A stretch of 64,000 bases of DNA from Caballeronia sp. GAFFF1 (GTDB lineage: Bacteria; Pseudomonadota; Gammaproteobacteria; Burkholderiales; Burkholderiaceae), in the NCBI RefSeq assembly GCF_023630705.1, contig NZ_JALQEM010000019.1, positions 62,001 to 126,000 of the forward strand, in the 5' to 3' direction. The position numbers and the translations under genes were made by a program. Shown here piece by piece: positions 48,656-57,216 of the stretch (positions are counted from its first letter, which is position 1; every line of letters starts with the position of its first letter). The notes beneath the pieces were generated by a model. The model did no database searches and was not told the DNA's origin. It saw nothing but the letters and a program-made list of their open reading frames with translations.

Positions 48656-48973
48656 TCGTTCGTCGGCGTGCGTTTCGGCGGTCCGGCCGATTACCGAGTC
48701 GGCGGTGAGGCACTGATCGACGCACCGCTTCCCCAACAATCTGCCGGCTGCAAAGGCCGCAGTCACGGCATTGGCACTCGTGCCGCATCGGCAGTGACAC
48801 GCTGACCGATCGCCGGTTCGCGCGGCGTTGACAATTCGGCCGGCCTGCGTCGGCCCATTGTCGACGCGCGCACCCTTCCGCTTCGCGCCAGAGCGGAGCG
48901 ACCGGACAGCCCATATCGCACTCACCCGGCTTGACAGGGCCGCGCTGGCTCATCGGCCGGCTGTGCCGCAAAC
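48656..48973. other. Intergenic region with degenerate repeats
   Basis: No gene is supported here. Three similar words, TCGGCGGTGA...TGA at the DUF2242 end, about 48699 and about 48788, look like imperfect copies of the end of the DUF2242 gene. Confidence 0.4.
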
Positions 48974-49005
48974 AAAAACGGGCTCCGGCCTAAGCCGGAG
49001 CCCGT
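48974..49005 (-). terminator. Rho-independent terminator of the BON gene
   Basis: A 12-bp perfect stem (48978-48989 with 48994-49005, CTAA loop) is followed on the minus strand by TTTTTGTTT. It lies 37 bases past the BON gene stop. Confidence 0.9.
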
Positions 49006-49041
49006 TCGCGCGCCTCGCCTAAACCGGCTGAGGCTCGCCGC

Positions 49042-49416
49042 TTATTTGCCGCCGTTTTGCGGGCTCAGCGTGAGCTTGTTCGAGACCGACTGCACGCCCG
49101 TCACGCCCTTCGCGACTTCTTCGGCCTGAGCGATCTGCGCGCCTTCCGGCACGGTGCCGGTCAGCGTGACCGCGCCGCCGCGTGCGCGGACGAACACGTT
49201 CGACACATCGAAGCCTTGCGCCTTCGAGAGCGCGCGGCGCACGTCGTAGCCGAGCTTGCGATCCGTCTTCTTGGTCGCGGACTTCTGCGCCTTGGTCGGC
49301 GCGGCGGATTCGGTGCCGGTGGTCGCCGCCGCATCGCTGGATTGGGCATAGGCGCTCGACGCGACCGCCACGCACACCACGACGCCCAGCGCCTTCAACA
49401 TATCGACAACTTTCAT
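49042..49416 (-). CDS. Exported BON-domain protein
   Basis: A 124-residue protein. The signal peptide (MKVVDMLKALGVVVCVAVASSAYAQ) is followed by a Thr/Lys-rich linker and one BON domain: DRKLGYDVRRALSK, VFVRARGGAVTLTGTVPEGAQIAQAEEVAKGVTGVQSVSNKLTL. BON domains bind membranes or phospholipids and are found in OsmY-like stress proteins. AAAGGAGA precedes the start. Periplasmic location expected. Confidence 0.9.
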   Translation of the reverse strand: MKVVDMLKALGVVVCVAVASSAYAQSSDAAATTGTESAAPTKAQKSATKKTDRKLGYDVRRALSKAQGFDVSNVFVRARGGAVTLTGTVPEGAQIAQAEEVAKGVTGVQSVSNKLTLSPQNGGK

Positions 49417-49948
49417 GGTTTCTCCTTTTGTTTCGCTTGTTAACTTCGCACAGTTGCTGCTTCGCTCGTTTGCACTTCAAGCCGGACAGCGTGGACCGGC
49501 CTAAGGCGTACGGCACCGCGCATGCCCGTGGCCGCGCGGCCGGCGGTCCAGATGGACCGGCGAACCGGCGGCGACGTGCCGCGGATGCTCTCATGCAATG
49601 CTGCGAGAGGCTGGCGAAGAAACGAACTCGGCCGTTATTCGGGCGAATGACCCGTCGGCTCGTCTATGTGTTGTCCTGACGCACGGCGCAACAGGCGCCC
49701 GAAGCTGCGGCGCGTGCCCGTCTGACCCAAATAACGGGTTTTCGGACGGAAGTCCTTGCCGTGCGGCGGCGAACGTCAATTTAGCCCAGCGCGGCCATTA
49801 GCGCAAAGCATTTAACAACGCGAGGCGCCCGCACGCGACACACGGTTGTCACACGCCTGCCGCCGCCGCGACGACAACCGGGTAGCGAGGGCTTTCGCGT
49901 CGCGCGTTCGGGTAAGCTCTCGGGCACGAATTGACAGTTGGCACCGAG
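49417..49948. other. 532-base intergenic region without a recognised gene
   Basis: It separates the divergent BON and TAXI genes. Short frames exist on both strands but are Arg/Ala-rich with no ribosome-binding site. I see no structured RNA, repeat or mobile element. Confidence 0.5.
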
Positions 49949-51385
49949 ATGACTCAACCAAACGGCAATCCCCAAAAGGAACGCCCGCGACGCAGGCCGC
50001 AACCGAAAATCGTCGCGCGTTTCGTCGCGGTGTCGTGGCGCGACCTCGCGCTTACCTTCGGCCCGATTCTCGTCGTGGCGATCGCCGCGCTCTACCTGGC
50101 TGTGCGGCTCATTCAGCCCGCGCCGCCGAACACGCTCACCATCGCGGCCGGGCCGAAGGGCAGTTCGTTCTGGAACAGCGCGCAAAAGTACAGGGCGATC
50201 CTCGCGCGCAACCGCGTGACGCTCAACGTGCTGGAGACGCAAGGCTCGCTCGACAATCTCACGCGGCTGGAGAAGCCGGATTCCGGCGTCGATGTCGGTT
50301 TCGTGCAGGGCGGCATGATGCCGCCGGGCGCGGTGCACGACGACCTCGAATCGCTCGGCAGCGTCGCCTATGTGCCGCTCGCCGTGTTCTATCGCGGGCC
50401 GGCGGTCTCGCGGCTGTCGGAGTTCAAGGGCAAGCGGCTCGGCATCGGCGCGGAGGGCAGCGGCACGCGCGCGCTTGCGCTGACGCTCCTGAAGGCGAAC
50501 GGCATCGAGCCCGGCGGCGACACGCAGTTGCTGCCATTGTCGGGCGACGCCGCGGCCAGGGCGCTTGAAGGCGGCCAGATCGACGCCGCGCTCTTGACGG
50601 GCGATTCCGCCCAGCCGCCGACCATGGCGAAGCTGCTGCGCACGCCGGGCGTGCGCTTCATGGATTTCGCGCAGGCCGACGCCTACGCGCGCCGCTTCCC
50701 TTACCTCACCGAGATAGAACTGCCGATGGGCGCGTTCGATTTCGCCAACAATCTGCCGCCGCGCCCGGTCCACATGATCGCGCCGACCGCGGAGCTTGTC
50801 GCCCGCGACAGCCTGCATCCCGCGCTTTCGGACCTGCTCATCGAGGCAGCGCGCGAAGTCCACAGCCGCGCGAACCTGATGCAGCGCGCGAACGAATTTC
50901 CCGCGCCGCTCGCCCACGAATTCCGCATCAGCGACGACGCCGAGCGTTATTACAAGTCGGGCAAAAGTTTTCTGTACCGCGTGTTCCCGTTCTGGATCGC
51001 GAGCCTCGCCGATCGCGTGCTCGTCGTGCTCGTGCCGCTCGTCGTCGTGCTCATTCCGGCGCTGCGGCTCGTGCCGGGGCTGTATCGCTGGCGCGTGAAG
51101 TCGCGCATCTATCGCTGGTATGGCGCGTTGATTGCAATCGAACGGGAGGCGATCAGCGGCCCCGACACCGCGCAGCGCGACGCCCTCCTCGACCGCATCG
51201 ACGCGATCGAATCGGCGGTCAACCGGATGAAGATGCCGCTCGCGTTCGCGGACCAGTTCTACGTGTTGCGCGAGCACATCGGTTTCGTGCGCGAGCGGCT
51301 CGCAGCCGAGGCCGGCGCGAACGCGCAGCCGCCTTCCCGCCGGCAGGTCGCGTCGCGTGAAGACACGGAGCAGCGCAGCACGTAA
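49949..51385 (+). CDS. TAXI-family TRAP-type solute-binding protein, membrane-anchored
   Basis: A 478-residue protein. A basic cytoplasmic start and a transmembrane helix at about 31-55 lead to a periplasmic TAXI domain (LTIAAGPKGSSFWNSAQKY, GVDVGFVQGG, GIGAEGSGTRALA, AALLTGDS). A second helix at about 330-352 and a cytoplasmic helical tail (IYRWYGALIAIEREAISG) follow. TRAP permease genes are not adjacent, so it may sense or deliver its ligand differently from classical TRAP systems. The ATG at 49949 is used; the frame also opens at a TTG 18 bases before. Confidence 0.83.
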   Translation: MTQPNGNPQKERPRRRPQPKIVARFVAVSWRDLALTFGPILVVAIAALYLAVRLIQPAPPNTLTIAAGPKGSSFWNSAQKYRAILARNRVTLNVLETQGSLDNLTRLEKPDSGVDVGFVQGGMMPPGAVHDDLESLGSVAYVPLAVFYRGPAVSRLSEFKGKRLGIGAEGSGTRALALTLLKANGIEPGGDTQLLPLSGDAAARALEGGQIDAALLTGDSAQPPTMAKLLRTPGVRFMDFAQADAYARRFPYLTEIELPMGAFDFANNLPPRPVHMIAPTAELVARDSLHPALSDLLIEAAREVHSRANLMQRANEFPAPLAHEFRISDDAERYYKSGKSFLYRVFPFWIASLADRVLVVLVPLVVVLIPALRLVPGLYRWRVKSRIYRWYGALIAIEREAISGPDTAQRDALLDRIDAIESAVNRMKMPLAFADQFYVLREHIGFVRERLAAEAGANAQPPSRRQVASREDTEQRST

Positions 51386-51563
51386 TATCGAATGATTCGA
51401 TCGCGATAAGCGGTCGGGAGATTCGCGGCGCGCGTTCGCCGCACCGGATGCAGGACACGACGCCAGCCGGGGAAGCCGGGGCGCGCGAGCGCCGCAGCAA
51501 CCGAACACGAACTGAGCGAACGACGAGGCCAGCGCGAGCGCGCCAAAAGCAAGGAGAAACGAC

Positions 51564-52244
51564 ATGAGTGCCCCGCATTCGACCGCCGACGGTCGCCCGT
51601 ACTTTTTTTTCGACTTCATCTCGCCGTTCTCGTATCTGCTTCTCGAGCAGCACGACAAGTGGCCCGACATGCCGTTTGAATTCGTGCCCGTGCAATTGCT
51701 TAAGCTGCTCGACCGCTGGAAGCAGCCGCACGCAGCCACCATTCCGTCCAAGCGCGTGTTCACGTATCGCCACGCGCTCTTTCGGGCCGAACAGCTCGGC
51801 ATTCCGTTTCGCATGCCGCCCGCGCATCCGTTCGACCCGGTGAAGGCGTTGCGGCTCGCCGTGCTCGCAAACGGCGACATGACGCGCGTGCGCGACATCT
51901 TTCGCTTCATCTGGCGCGAAGGGCGCGATCCTTCTTCGCCGGACGGCTTTCGCGCGCTCTGTGAATACGTGGGCATGCCGGAGGCGGAATCGCGCATCGA
52001 CGACGAAGACGTGAAGGCGAAGCTGCGCGACAACAATGACCGCGCCGTCGCGATGGGCGTGTTCGGCGTGCCGACCTTCCTGGTCAACGATCAGATTTTC
52101 TGGGGCGAGGACACGCTGCCGATGGTCCTCTACGTCGCCCGCTCGCCGAACTGGCTGGAGGCGGCCGAGGTCAAGCGCATCAGCACGTTGCCGATGGCCC
52201 GCCCGGAAGCCGATCCGGGCGACACGGCGGAAGTCGGCGGTTGA
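51564..52244 (+). CDS. HCCA isomerase/kappa-GST-like DsbA-fold protein
   Basis: A 226-residue thioredoxin-fold protein. YFFFDFISPFSYLLLEQ has the Ser that replaces the DsbA Cys in 2-hydroxychromene-2-carboxylate isomerases, and GVFGVPTFLVNDQIFWGED carries the cis-Pro loop. The family isomerises aromatic breakdown intermediates with glutathione. No aromatic-degradation genes are adjacent, so its substrate is open. A strong AAGGAG site precedes the ATG. It sits after a 178-base gap. Confidence 0.85.
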   Translation: MSAPHSTADGRPYFFFDFISPFSYLLLEQHDKWPDMPFEFVPVQLLKLLDRWKQPHAATIPSKRVFTYRHALFRAEQLGIPFRMPPAHPFDPVKALRLAVLANGDMTRVRDIFRFIWREGRDPSSPDGFRALCEYVGMPEAESRIDDEDVKAKLRDNNDRAVAMGVFGVPTFLVNDQIFWGEDTLPMVLYVARSPNWLEAAEVKRISTLPMARPEADPGDTAEVGG

Positions 52245-52270
52245 TTCACGGCAGACGCGTTCGCGACCCT

Positions 52271-52300
52271 CGCCTATGCCGCGCCTATGCCGCGCATAGG
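52271..52300. repeat. Tandem and inverted repeats upstream of the LysR gene
   Basis: CGCCTATGCCG occurs twice in tandem (52271-52281, 52282-52292). The second copy also forms an inverted repeat, CCTATG (52284-52289) with CATAGG (52295-52300). It could be an operator for the LysR regulator that starts at 52427. Confidence 0.6.
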
Positions 52301-52426
52301 GCATGCGCTATGGCGTCAAAAATCGGAACAGGTTTAACTTCGGTTGCGGCCGTGCGCCGCGCCGTCTGTTTCGAACCGTTGCCGCACCCGACACGGCGCT
52401 TCGGCCTCCGGTCCCACGCAAAGCCC

Positions 52427-53395
52427 ATGAACGAACCCGCCGATTCCCTCGATATCTGGCTGATCCGCGTCCTGCGCACGCTGCTTCTGGAACGCAGCGT
52501 CACGCAGACCGCGCAGCGCCTGAACCAGACGCAGCCGGCCATCAGCACGGCGCTGCGCCGCCTGCGCGAAATCTTGAACGATCCGATTCTCGTGCGCGGC
52601 AAGCAGGGCATGGTGCCGACCGAATACGGCGAGACGCTGCTCGCGCCCGCGCAGCGCGCGCTGCGCGAGGTGGAATTCGTCGCGACGCCGCACGGCGATT
52701 TCGATCCCGCCCACTCTCGCCGCACCTTCCGGCTCGCCGCGCCGGATTATCTGAACGATTTCTTCATGCCGACGCTCGTGTCCGCGTTTCGCGACGCCGC
52801 GCCCAATGCGCGCCTCGAAATCGAATCGCTCAACCCAATGCGCGATCACGAGCGTGCGCTCGACGAAGGCGAGATCGACCTGATGGTCGCCAACTGGACG
52901 AAGCCCGAGCCGCGCTTCGAGCGACAGGACCTCTTCTCCGACGTGTTCGTCTGCCTGATGCGCGCGAACCACCCGCTCGCGCGCGAGCCGCTGACGGTGG
53001 AACGCTATGCGCTCGCCGCGCATCTCGCGCCCACGCCGTACAGCGGCGCCAAGCGTCATCCGATCGACATAGGGCTCGCGCGGGCGGGCATCCGCCGGAG
53101 AATTGTCACGACGATTCCGTATTTTGGTCTCGTGCCGCAGGTGTTGTTGCAATCGGACCTGATCTTCACCGCGCCGCGCCGCTTCGCGCAACACTATGCC
53201 GCTATGCTGCCGCTCGCGGTGCTGGATTCGCCGGTGCCGTTCCCGCGCATCAAGTGCTATCGGCTGTCGCAGCCGCAGGCCGATCAATCGACCGATGTGG
53301 CGTGGCTGTGCGCGCTGATGTCGCGCGTGTCGGACTCGCTCGTCGGCCGAAAGACCGCGCCGGTGCAAGACTTCGCCGCGGCCGTCACGAAATAA
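52427..53395 (+). CDS. LysR-family transcriptional regulator
   Basis: A 322-residue LysR protein of the NodD/PcpR/SyrM-like type. The HTH region reads WLIRVLRTLLLERSVTQTAQRLNQTQPAISTALRRLREIL, followed by DPILVRGKQGMVPT, then a PBP2 effector domain with MRDHERALDEGEIDLMV. The ATG at 52427 is chosen over the long upstream open frame. It is followed 15 bases later by an AraC regulator gene. A target among the xdh or HCCA genes is possible but unproven. Confidence 0.87.
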   Translation: MNEPADSLDIWLIRVLRTLLLERSVTQTAQRLNQTQPAISTALRRLREILNDPILVRGKQGMVPTEYGETLLAPAQRALREVEFVATPHGDFDPAHSRRTFRLAAPDYLNDFFMPTLVSAFRDAAPNARLEIESLNPMRDHERALDEGEIDLMVANWTKPEPRFERQDLFSDVFVCLMRANHPLAREPLTVERYALAAHLAPTPYSGAKRHPIDIGLARAGIRRRIVTTIPYFGLVPQVLLQSDLIFTAPRRFAQHYAAMLPLAVLDSPVPFPRIKCYRLSQPQADQSTDVAWLCALMSRVSDSLVGRKTAPVQDFAAAVTK

Positions 53396-53410
53396 CGCCT
53401 TCACGACGAC

Positions 53411-54328
53411 ATGGACGCTCTCGACCGCTTGATTCAACTCGCGCAGCTTTCCGGCGCGCTCGATTTGCGTTGTCTTTTGCGCGGCCCGCTGGAAGTGGAT
53501 CACGCGCCCGCGCCGGCCGGCGAGGCGGCGTATCACGTCGTGCTGGACGGCGCGTGCACGGTGTCGCGTCAGCGCCATGCGCCGATCGAACTGAAAGCGG
53601 GCGATATTCTCTTTCTGCCGCGCGGCGACGCGCACGTGCTTCACGTCGCGGATGGCGACACACATGCCGGCGACATGCAAGCGCGAGACAACGGCGCGGT
53701 CACGGTGCGCAGCAATTGCGGCGAAGCGCAGCCAGCGGTGGATCTGCTGTGCGGCCGCTTCACCTATGCGCCGCGCGCGCTCTTGATCGACGTGTTGCCG
53801 GACGCCGTGCACGTGTCGTTCACCCGCGCGTCGGCGCCGTATCTCGGCCCGCTCGTCGCGGCGATGCGCCGCGAAGCGGAGGAGGCGCAGCTCGGCGCGC
53901 CGTCGATTGTCGCGGCGCTTTCCACCGCGCTGTTCACGATGGTCCTGCGCGCGTGGCTCGCCGAGCAGCCTTCGCTTGCGGGCGTGCTCGGGCTGTTGGC
54001 GAACCGGCGGCTGGGGGCATCCGTCATCGCGATGCTCGAACGCCCCGCCGATCCGTGGACGCTCGAAATGCTCGCAAAGGAAGCGGCGATGTCGCGCGCC
54101 ACGTTCATGCGCGCGTTCTCGGCGCATTCGGAAAGCTCGCCGCTCGCGCTGTTGGGCCATGTGCGCATGCAGCTCGCGAGCACCATGCTCACGCACACCA
54201 AGAAGAGCATCGCGGATGTCGCGGCGAACGTCGGCTATCAGTCGGAAGCGGCGTTCAGCAAGCGGTTCAAGGAAGTGTATGGCGTCGCGCCGGGGAAGTT
54301 TCGGGCGGAGCGGGGGTTCGGGGCGTGA
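53411..54328 (+). CDS. AraC-family regulator with N-terminal cupin
   Basis: A 305-residue regulator. The N-terminal cupin has a jelly-roll pattern (VLDGACTVSRQRHAPIELKAGDILFLPRGDAHVLHV). The last 90 residues have two HTH motifs (WTLEMLAKEAAMSRATFMRAFSAH and SIADVAANVGYQSEAAFSKRFKEVYGVAPGKFR). Members of this subgroup often control nearby oxidoreductase or efflux genes. It lies directly after LysR and ends 7 bases before the convergent xdhC. Confidence 0.87.
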   Translation: MDALDRLIQLAQLSGALDLRCLLRGPLEVDHAPAPAGEAAYHVVLDGACTVSRQRHAPIELKAGDILFLPRGDAHVLHVADGDTHAGDMQARDNGAVTVRSNCGEAQPAVDLLCGRFTYAPRALLIDVLPDAVHVSFTRASAPYLGPLVAAMRREAEEAQLGAPSIVAALSTALFTMVLRAWLAEQPSLAGVLGLLANRRLGASVIAMLERPADPWTLEMLAKEAAMSRATFMRAFSAHSESSPLALLGHVRMQLASTMLTHTKKSIADVAANVGYQSEAAFSKRFKEVYGVAPGKFRAERGFGA

Positions 54329-54335
54329 GGCGCGC

Positions 54336-54842
54336 TTAGGCTATTGCGCGCCGCGCGCGCGGCATCGAAGCATCCGACCGCGCCCGCCCTTCCCGCACCC
54401 GCAACACCTGCGCCGCGACTGCCAGCGCAATGGACGCCGGCGCTTTATCCACGATCCCTTCGACGCCAATCGGGCACTTCATCTCGACGAGCCGCTCAGC
54501 GGCCAACCCGCGCTCCATCAATCGACGCTCGAACTTCACACGCTTCGTTTTCGAGCCGATCAGCCCGAAATAGGCGAAGTCGTCGCGCCGCATGATGCGC
54601 TGCGTGAGCGCGAAGTCGAGCGAATGATCGTGCGTCATCACGATGAAATACGCCCCGGCGGGCGCTTCATCGACGATCGCATCCGGCACATCCGTCGCTT
54701 CGATTTGTACGTTCGCGGGCACTTCGTCGGGGAAAAGCTCGTCGCGCGCATCGACCCATTGGACGACGCACGGCAGCGTGCCCAGCACCTTCACGAGCGC
54801 GTGGCCGACGTGGCCCGCGCCGAACACGACGACGTGCATCAT
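54336..54842 (-). CDS. xdhC: XdhC-like molybdenum-cofactor insertion protein, C-terminal domain only
   Basis: A 168-residue protein consisting of just the XdhC Rossmann domain: VVVFGAGHVGHALVKVLGTLP at the N-terminus, VMTHDHSLDFAL, YFGLIGSKTKRVKFERRL and CPIGVEGIVDKAPASIALAVAAQVL. Full XdhC proteins are roughly 250-340 residues and start with an XdhC_CoxI domain holding a conserved Cys. That half is missing: the ATG overlaps the xdhB stop as ATGA, and the upstream DNA is xdhB itself. XdhC hands sulfurated molybdopterin to XdhB. Whether the short form works alone is uncertain. Confidence 0.82.
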   Translation of the reverse strand: MMHVVVFGAGHVGHALVKVLGTLPCVVQWVDARDELFPDEVPANVQIEATDVPDAIVDEAPAGAYFIVMTHDHSLDFALTQRIMRRDDFAYFGLIGSKTKRVKFERRLMERGLAAERLVEMKCPIGVEGIVDKAPASIALAVAAQVLRVREGRARSDASMPRARRAIA

Positions 54843-57202
54843 GATCGCGCGCTCCTCACGGCGTTGACCGCCCGCAGAATCTCCTCGGACGTCGCGGGCG
54901 CGTTCAGCGGCGGATTCACCTTGTGGTCGCCGACAGCGGAAACCGCATCGCGGATCGCGAAAAACACCGAAAACGGCAGCAGAAGCGGCGGCTCGCCCAC
55001 GGCCTTAGAGCGATGAATGCTGTCTTCCGCGTTGCGATTCTTGAAGAGCGACACACGAAAATCGGCGGGCATGTCGTTGACCGTCGGGATCTTGTACGTG
55101 GACGGCGCGTGCGTCATCAGCTTGCCGTCCTTGTTCCACCAGAGTTCTTCCGTCGTAAGCCAGCCCATGCCCTGCACGAACGCGCCTTCCACTTGCCCGA
55201 TGTCGAGCGCCGGATTCAGCGACGCGCCCACGTCATGCAGCGCATCCGCGCGCAGCACGCGCATTTCGCCGGTGAGCGTGTCGATCACCACTTCGGACAC
55301 CGCCGCGCCGTAGGAGTAATAGAAGAACGGGCGGCCCTGCATGGTCGCCTGATCCCAGTACAGCTTGGGCGTCGCGTAGAAGCCGTCGGACCACAGTTGC
55401 ACGCGGGCGAGATACGCCTTCGCGACCACTTCGCCGAACGGAATCGCATCCTCGCCGACAATCACGCAGTCGTTTGCGAAGCGCACGCTCGCGGCCGTCA
55501 ACGCGCCGCCGCCGAACTTCTCCGCCGCGAACGTCGAGAGCCGCTCGCGCAATTGACGCGCGGCGTCCTGCGCGGCCTTGCCGTTCAAATCCGTTCCAGT
55601 CGATGCCGCCGTCGCCGACGTATTCGCCACCTTGCTCGTGTCCGTCGCCGTCACGCGCACGCGGCCGAAGTCGATGCCCAGCTCGTGCGCCACGACTTGC
55701 GCGACCTTCGTGTTGAGTCCCTGGCCCATTTCAGTGCCGCCGTGGTTCACGAGAATCGAGCCATCGGTATAGATATGGACGAGCGCGCCCGCCTGATTGA
55801 AATGCGTGACATTGAACGCGATGCCGAACTTCACGGGCGTGAGCGCAAGTCCCTTCTTCAGAATCTCGTTGTTCGCGTTGAACTCGCGCACGGCTTCGCG
55901 GCGGCGGCGATAGTCGCTCGTCGCGGCCAGTTCGCCGATGAGTTCGTGCAGCACGTTGTCCTCGACCGTCTGTCCGTACGGCGTGCGGTTGTTCTCCGTC
56001 TTGCCGTACAGATTCGCGATGCGGACATCGAGCGAATCGCGGCCCACCGAGCGCGCGATGTTATCCATGATGTACTCGATCGCGAATGCGCCCTGCGGCC
56101 CGCCGAAGCCGCGAAACGCGGTGTTCGACTGCGTGTTGGTCTTGCCGCAATAGCCTTCGATGGCGACATTCGGCAGCCAGTACGCGTTGTCGAAGTGGCA
56201 GACGGCGCGCGTCATCACCGGGCCGGACAGATCGGCGGAAAAGCCGCAGCGCGAGGTCATGTCGACGGCGACGCCATCGATCACGCCTTCGTCGTCATAG
56301 CCCACTTCGAAGTCGTACACGAAGTCGTGACGCTTGCCGGTGATCATCATGTCGTCGTCGCGGTCCGGGCGCAGCTTCACCGGACACAAGAGCTTCCACG
56401 CGGCGAGCGACGCGCAGCACGCGAAAATGCCCGACTGCGATTCCTTGCCGCCGAATCCGCCGCCCATGCGCCGGCATTCGACGAGCACGTTATGCGAATG
56501 CACGCCGAGCACATGCGCGACGAGATGCTGCATTTCCGTCGGATGCTGCGTCGAGCAGTAGACGTGCATGCCGTCGTCGTCCTTCGGCACGGCGTACGCA
56601 ATCTGGCCTTCGAGATAGAACTGCTCCTGGCCGCCGAGCTTCATCGCGCCGCGTTCGTGATGCGCGGCCTTCGACATCGCGCTTTCCGCATCGCCGCGAG
56701 CGAGCTTCAGCGGATTGAGCACGTACGATTCGGCGCGCCGCGCGTCATCTGCCGTGAGCACGGCGGGCAGGTCTTCGAATTCGATCGACGCGCGGCGCGC
56801 CGCGAGCCGCGCCGTGTCGTGCGACGTCGCGACCACGATGAACATCGGCTGGCCGACGTACTGCACGACGCCCGGCGCGAGAATCGGATCGTCGTGGATG
56901 ATCGGGCCGCAGTCGTTCACACCGGGAATGTCCTCGGCGGTGAAGACGGCGACCACGCCCGGCGTCGCGCGCACGGCGTCGAAGTTCATCGACACGATCT
57001 TCGCGTGCGCCTTCGGGCTCAGGCCGAGCGCGGCGTGCAGCGTGCCCGCGACGGGCGGAATGTCGTCGGTATAGCTCGCGCGGCCGCTTACGTGAAGATG
57101 CGCCGATTCATGCGGTCGAGACACATGGACTTGCTTGAACGCGTCCGCGTCGTTGACGAGGGACTGGGCGTCGGCGAGAAAGGCTTCGGCTTGCTGATTC
57201 AT
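54839..57202 (-). CDS. xdhB: Xanthine dehydrogenase, molybdopterin-binding subunit
   Basis: A 787-residue large subunit oxidising hypoxanthine and xanthine to urate. GRASYTDDIPPVAGTLHAALGLS is the N-terminal motif, GGGFGGKESQ and NTAFRGFGGPQG line the Moco site, and the catalytic Glu is in SKAVGEPPLLLPF near the end. The ATG at 57202 is 14 bases after xdhA. Length is normal, so the short xdhC is not due to a fused or frameshifted xdhB. Confidence 0.95.
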   Translation of the reverse strand: MNQQAEAFLADAQSLVNDADAFKQVHVSRPHESAHLHVSGRASYTDDIPPVAGTLHAALGLSPKAHAKIVSMNFDAVRATPGVVAVFTAEDIPGVNDCGPIIHDDPILAPGVVQYVGQPMFIVVATSHDTARLAARRASIEFEDLPAVLTADDARRAESYVLNPLKLARGDAESAMSKAAHHERGAMKLGGQEQFYLEGQIAYAVPKDDDGMHVYCSTQHPTEMQHLVAHVLGVHSHNVLVECRRMGGGFGGKESQSGIFACCASLAAWKLLCPVKLRPDRDDDMMITGKRHDFVYDFEVGYDDEGVIDGVAVDMTSRCGFSADLSGPVMTRAVCHFDNAYWLPNVAIEGYCGKTNTQSNTAFRGFGGPQGAFAIEYIMDNIARSVGRDSLDVRIANLYGKTENNRTPYGQTVEDNVLHELIGELAATSDYRRRREAVREFNANNEILKKGLALTPVKFGIAFNVTHFNQAGALVHIYTDGSILVNHGGTEMGQGLNTKVAQVVAHELGIDFGRVRVTATDTSKVANTSATAASTGTDLNGKAAQDAARQLRERLSTFAAEKFGGGALTAASVRFANDCVIVGEDAIPFGEVVAKAYLARVQLWSDGFYATPKLYWDQATMQGRPFFYYSYGAAVSEVVIDTLTGEMRVLRADALHDVGASLNPALDIGQVEGAFVQGMGWLTTEELWWNKDGKLMTHAPSTYKIPTVNDMPADFRVSLFKNRNAEDSIHRSKAVGEPPLLLPFSVFFAIRDAVSAVGDHKVNPPLNAPATSEEILRAVNAVRSARS

Positions 57203-57216
57203 GTTCGTGTGTGTCC

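Noticed and set aside
49781..52087. 768-codon minus-strand frame opposite the TAXI and HCCA genes.
   Set aside because: Covers two genes with recognisable domains on the plus strand; composition is typical of a shadow frame.
52303..54339. 678-codon plus-strand frame covering LysR and AraC genes.
   Set aside because: Different frame from both regulators, Arg/Ala-rich, no domain; the regulators themselves have clear HTH motifs.
54839..55300. A frameshift hiding the missing N-terminal domain of XdhC.
   Set aside because: The DNA upstream of the xdhC start is continuous, normal-length xdhB coding sequence, so no hidden domain exists there.
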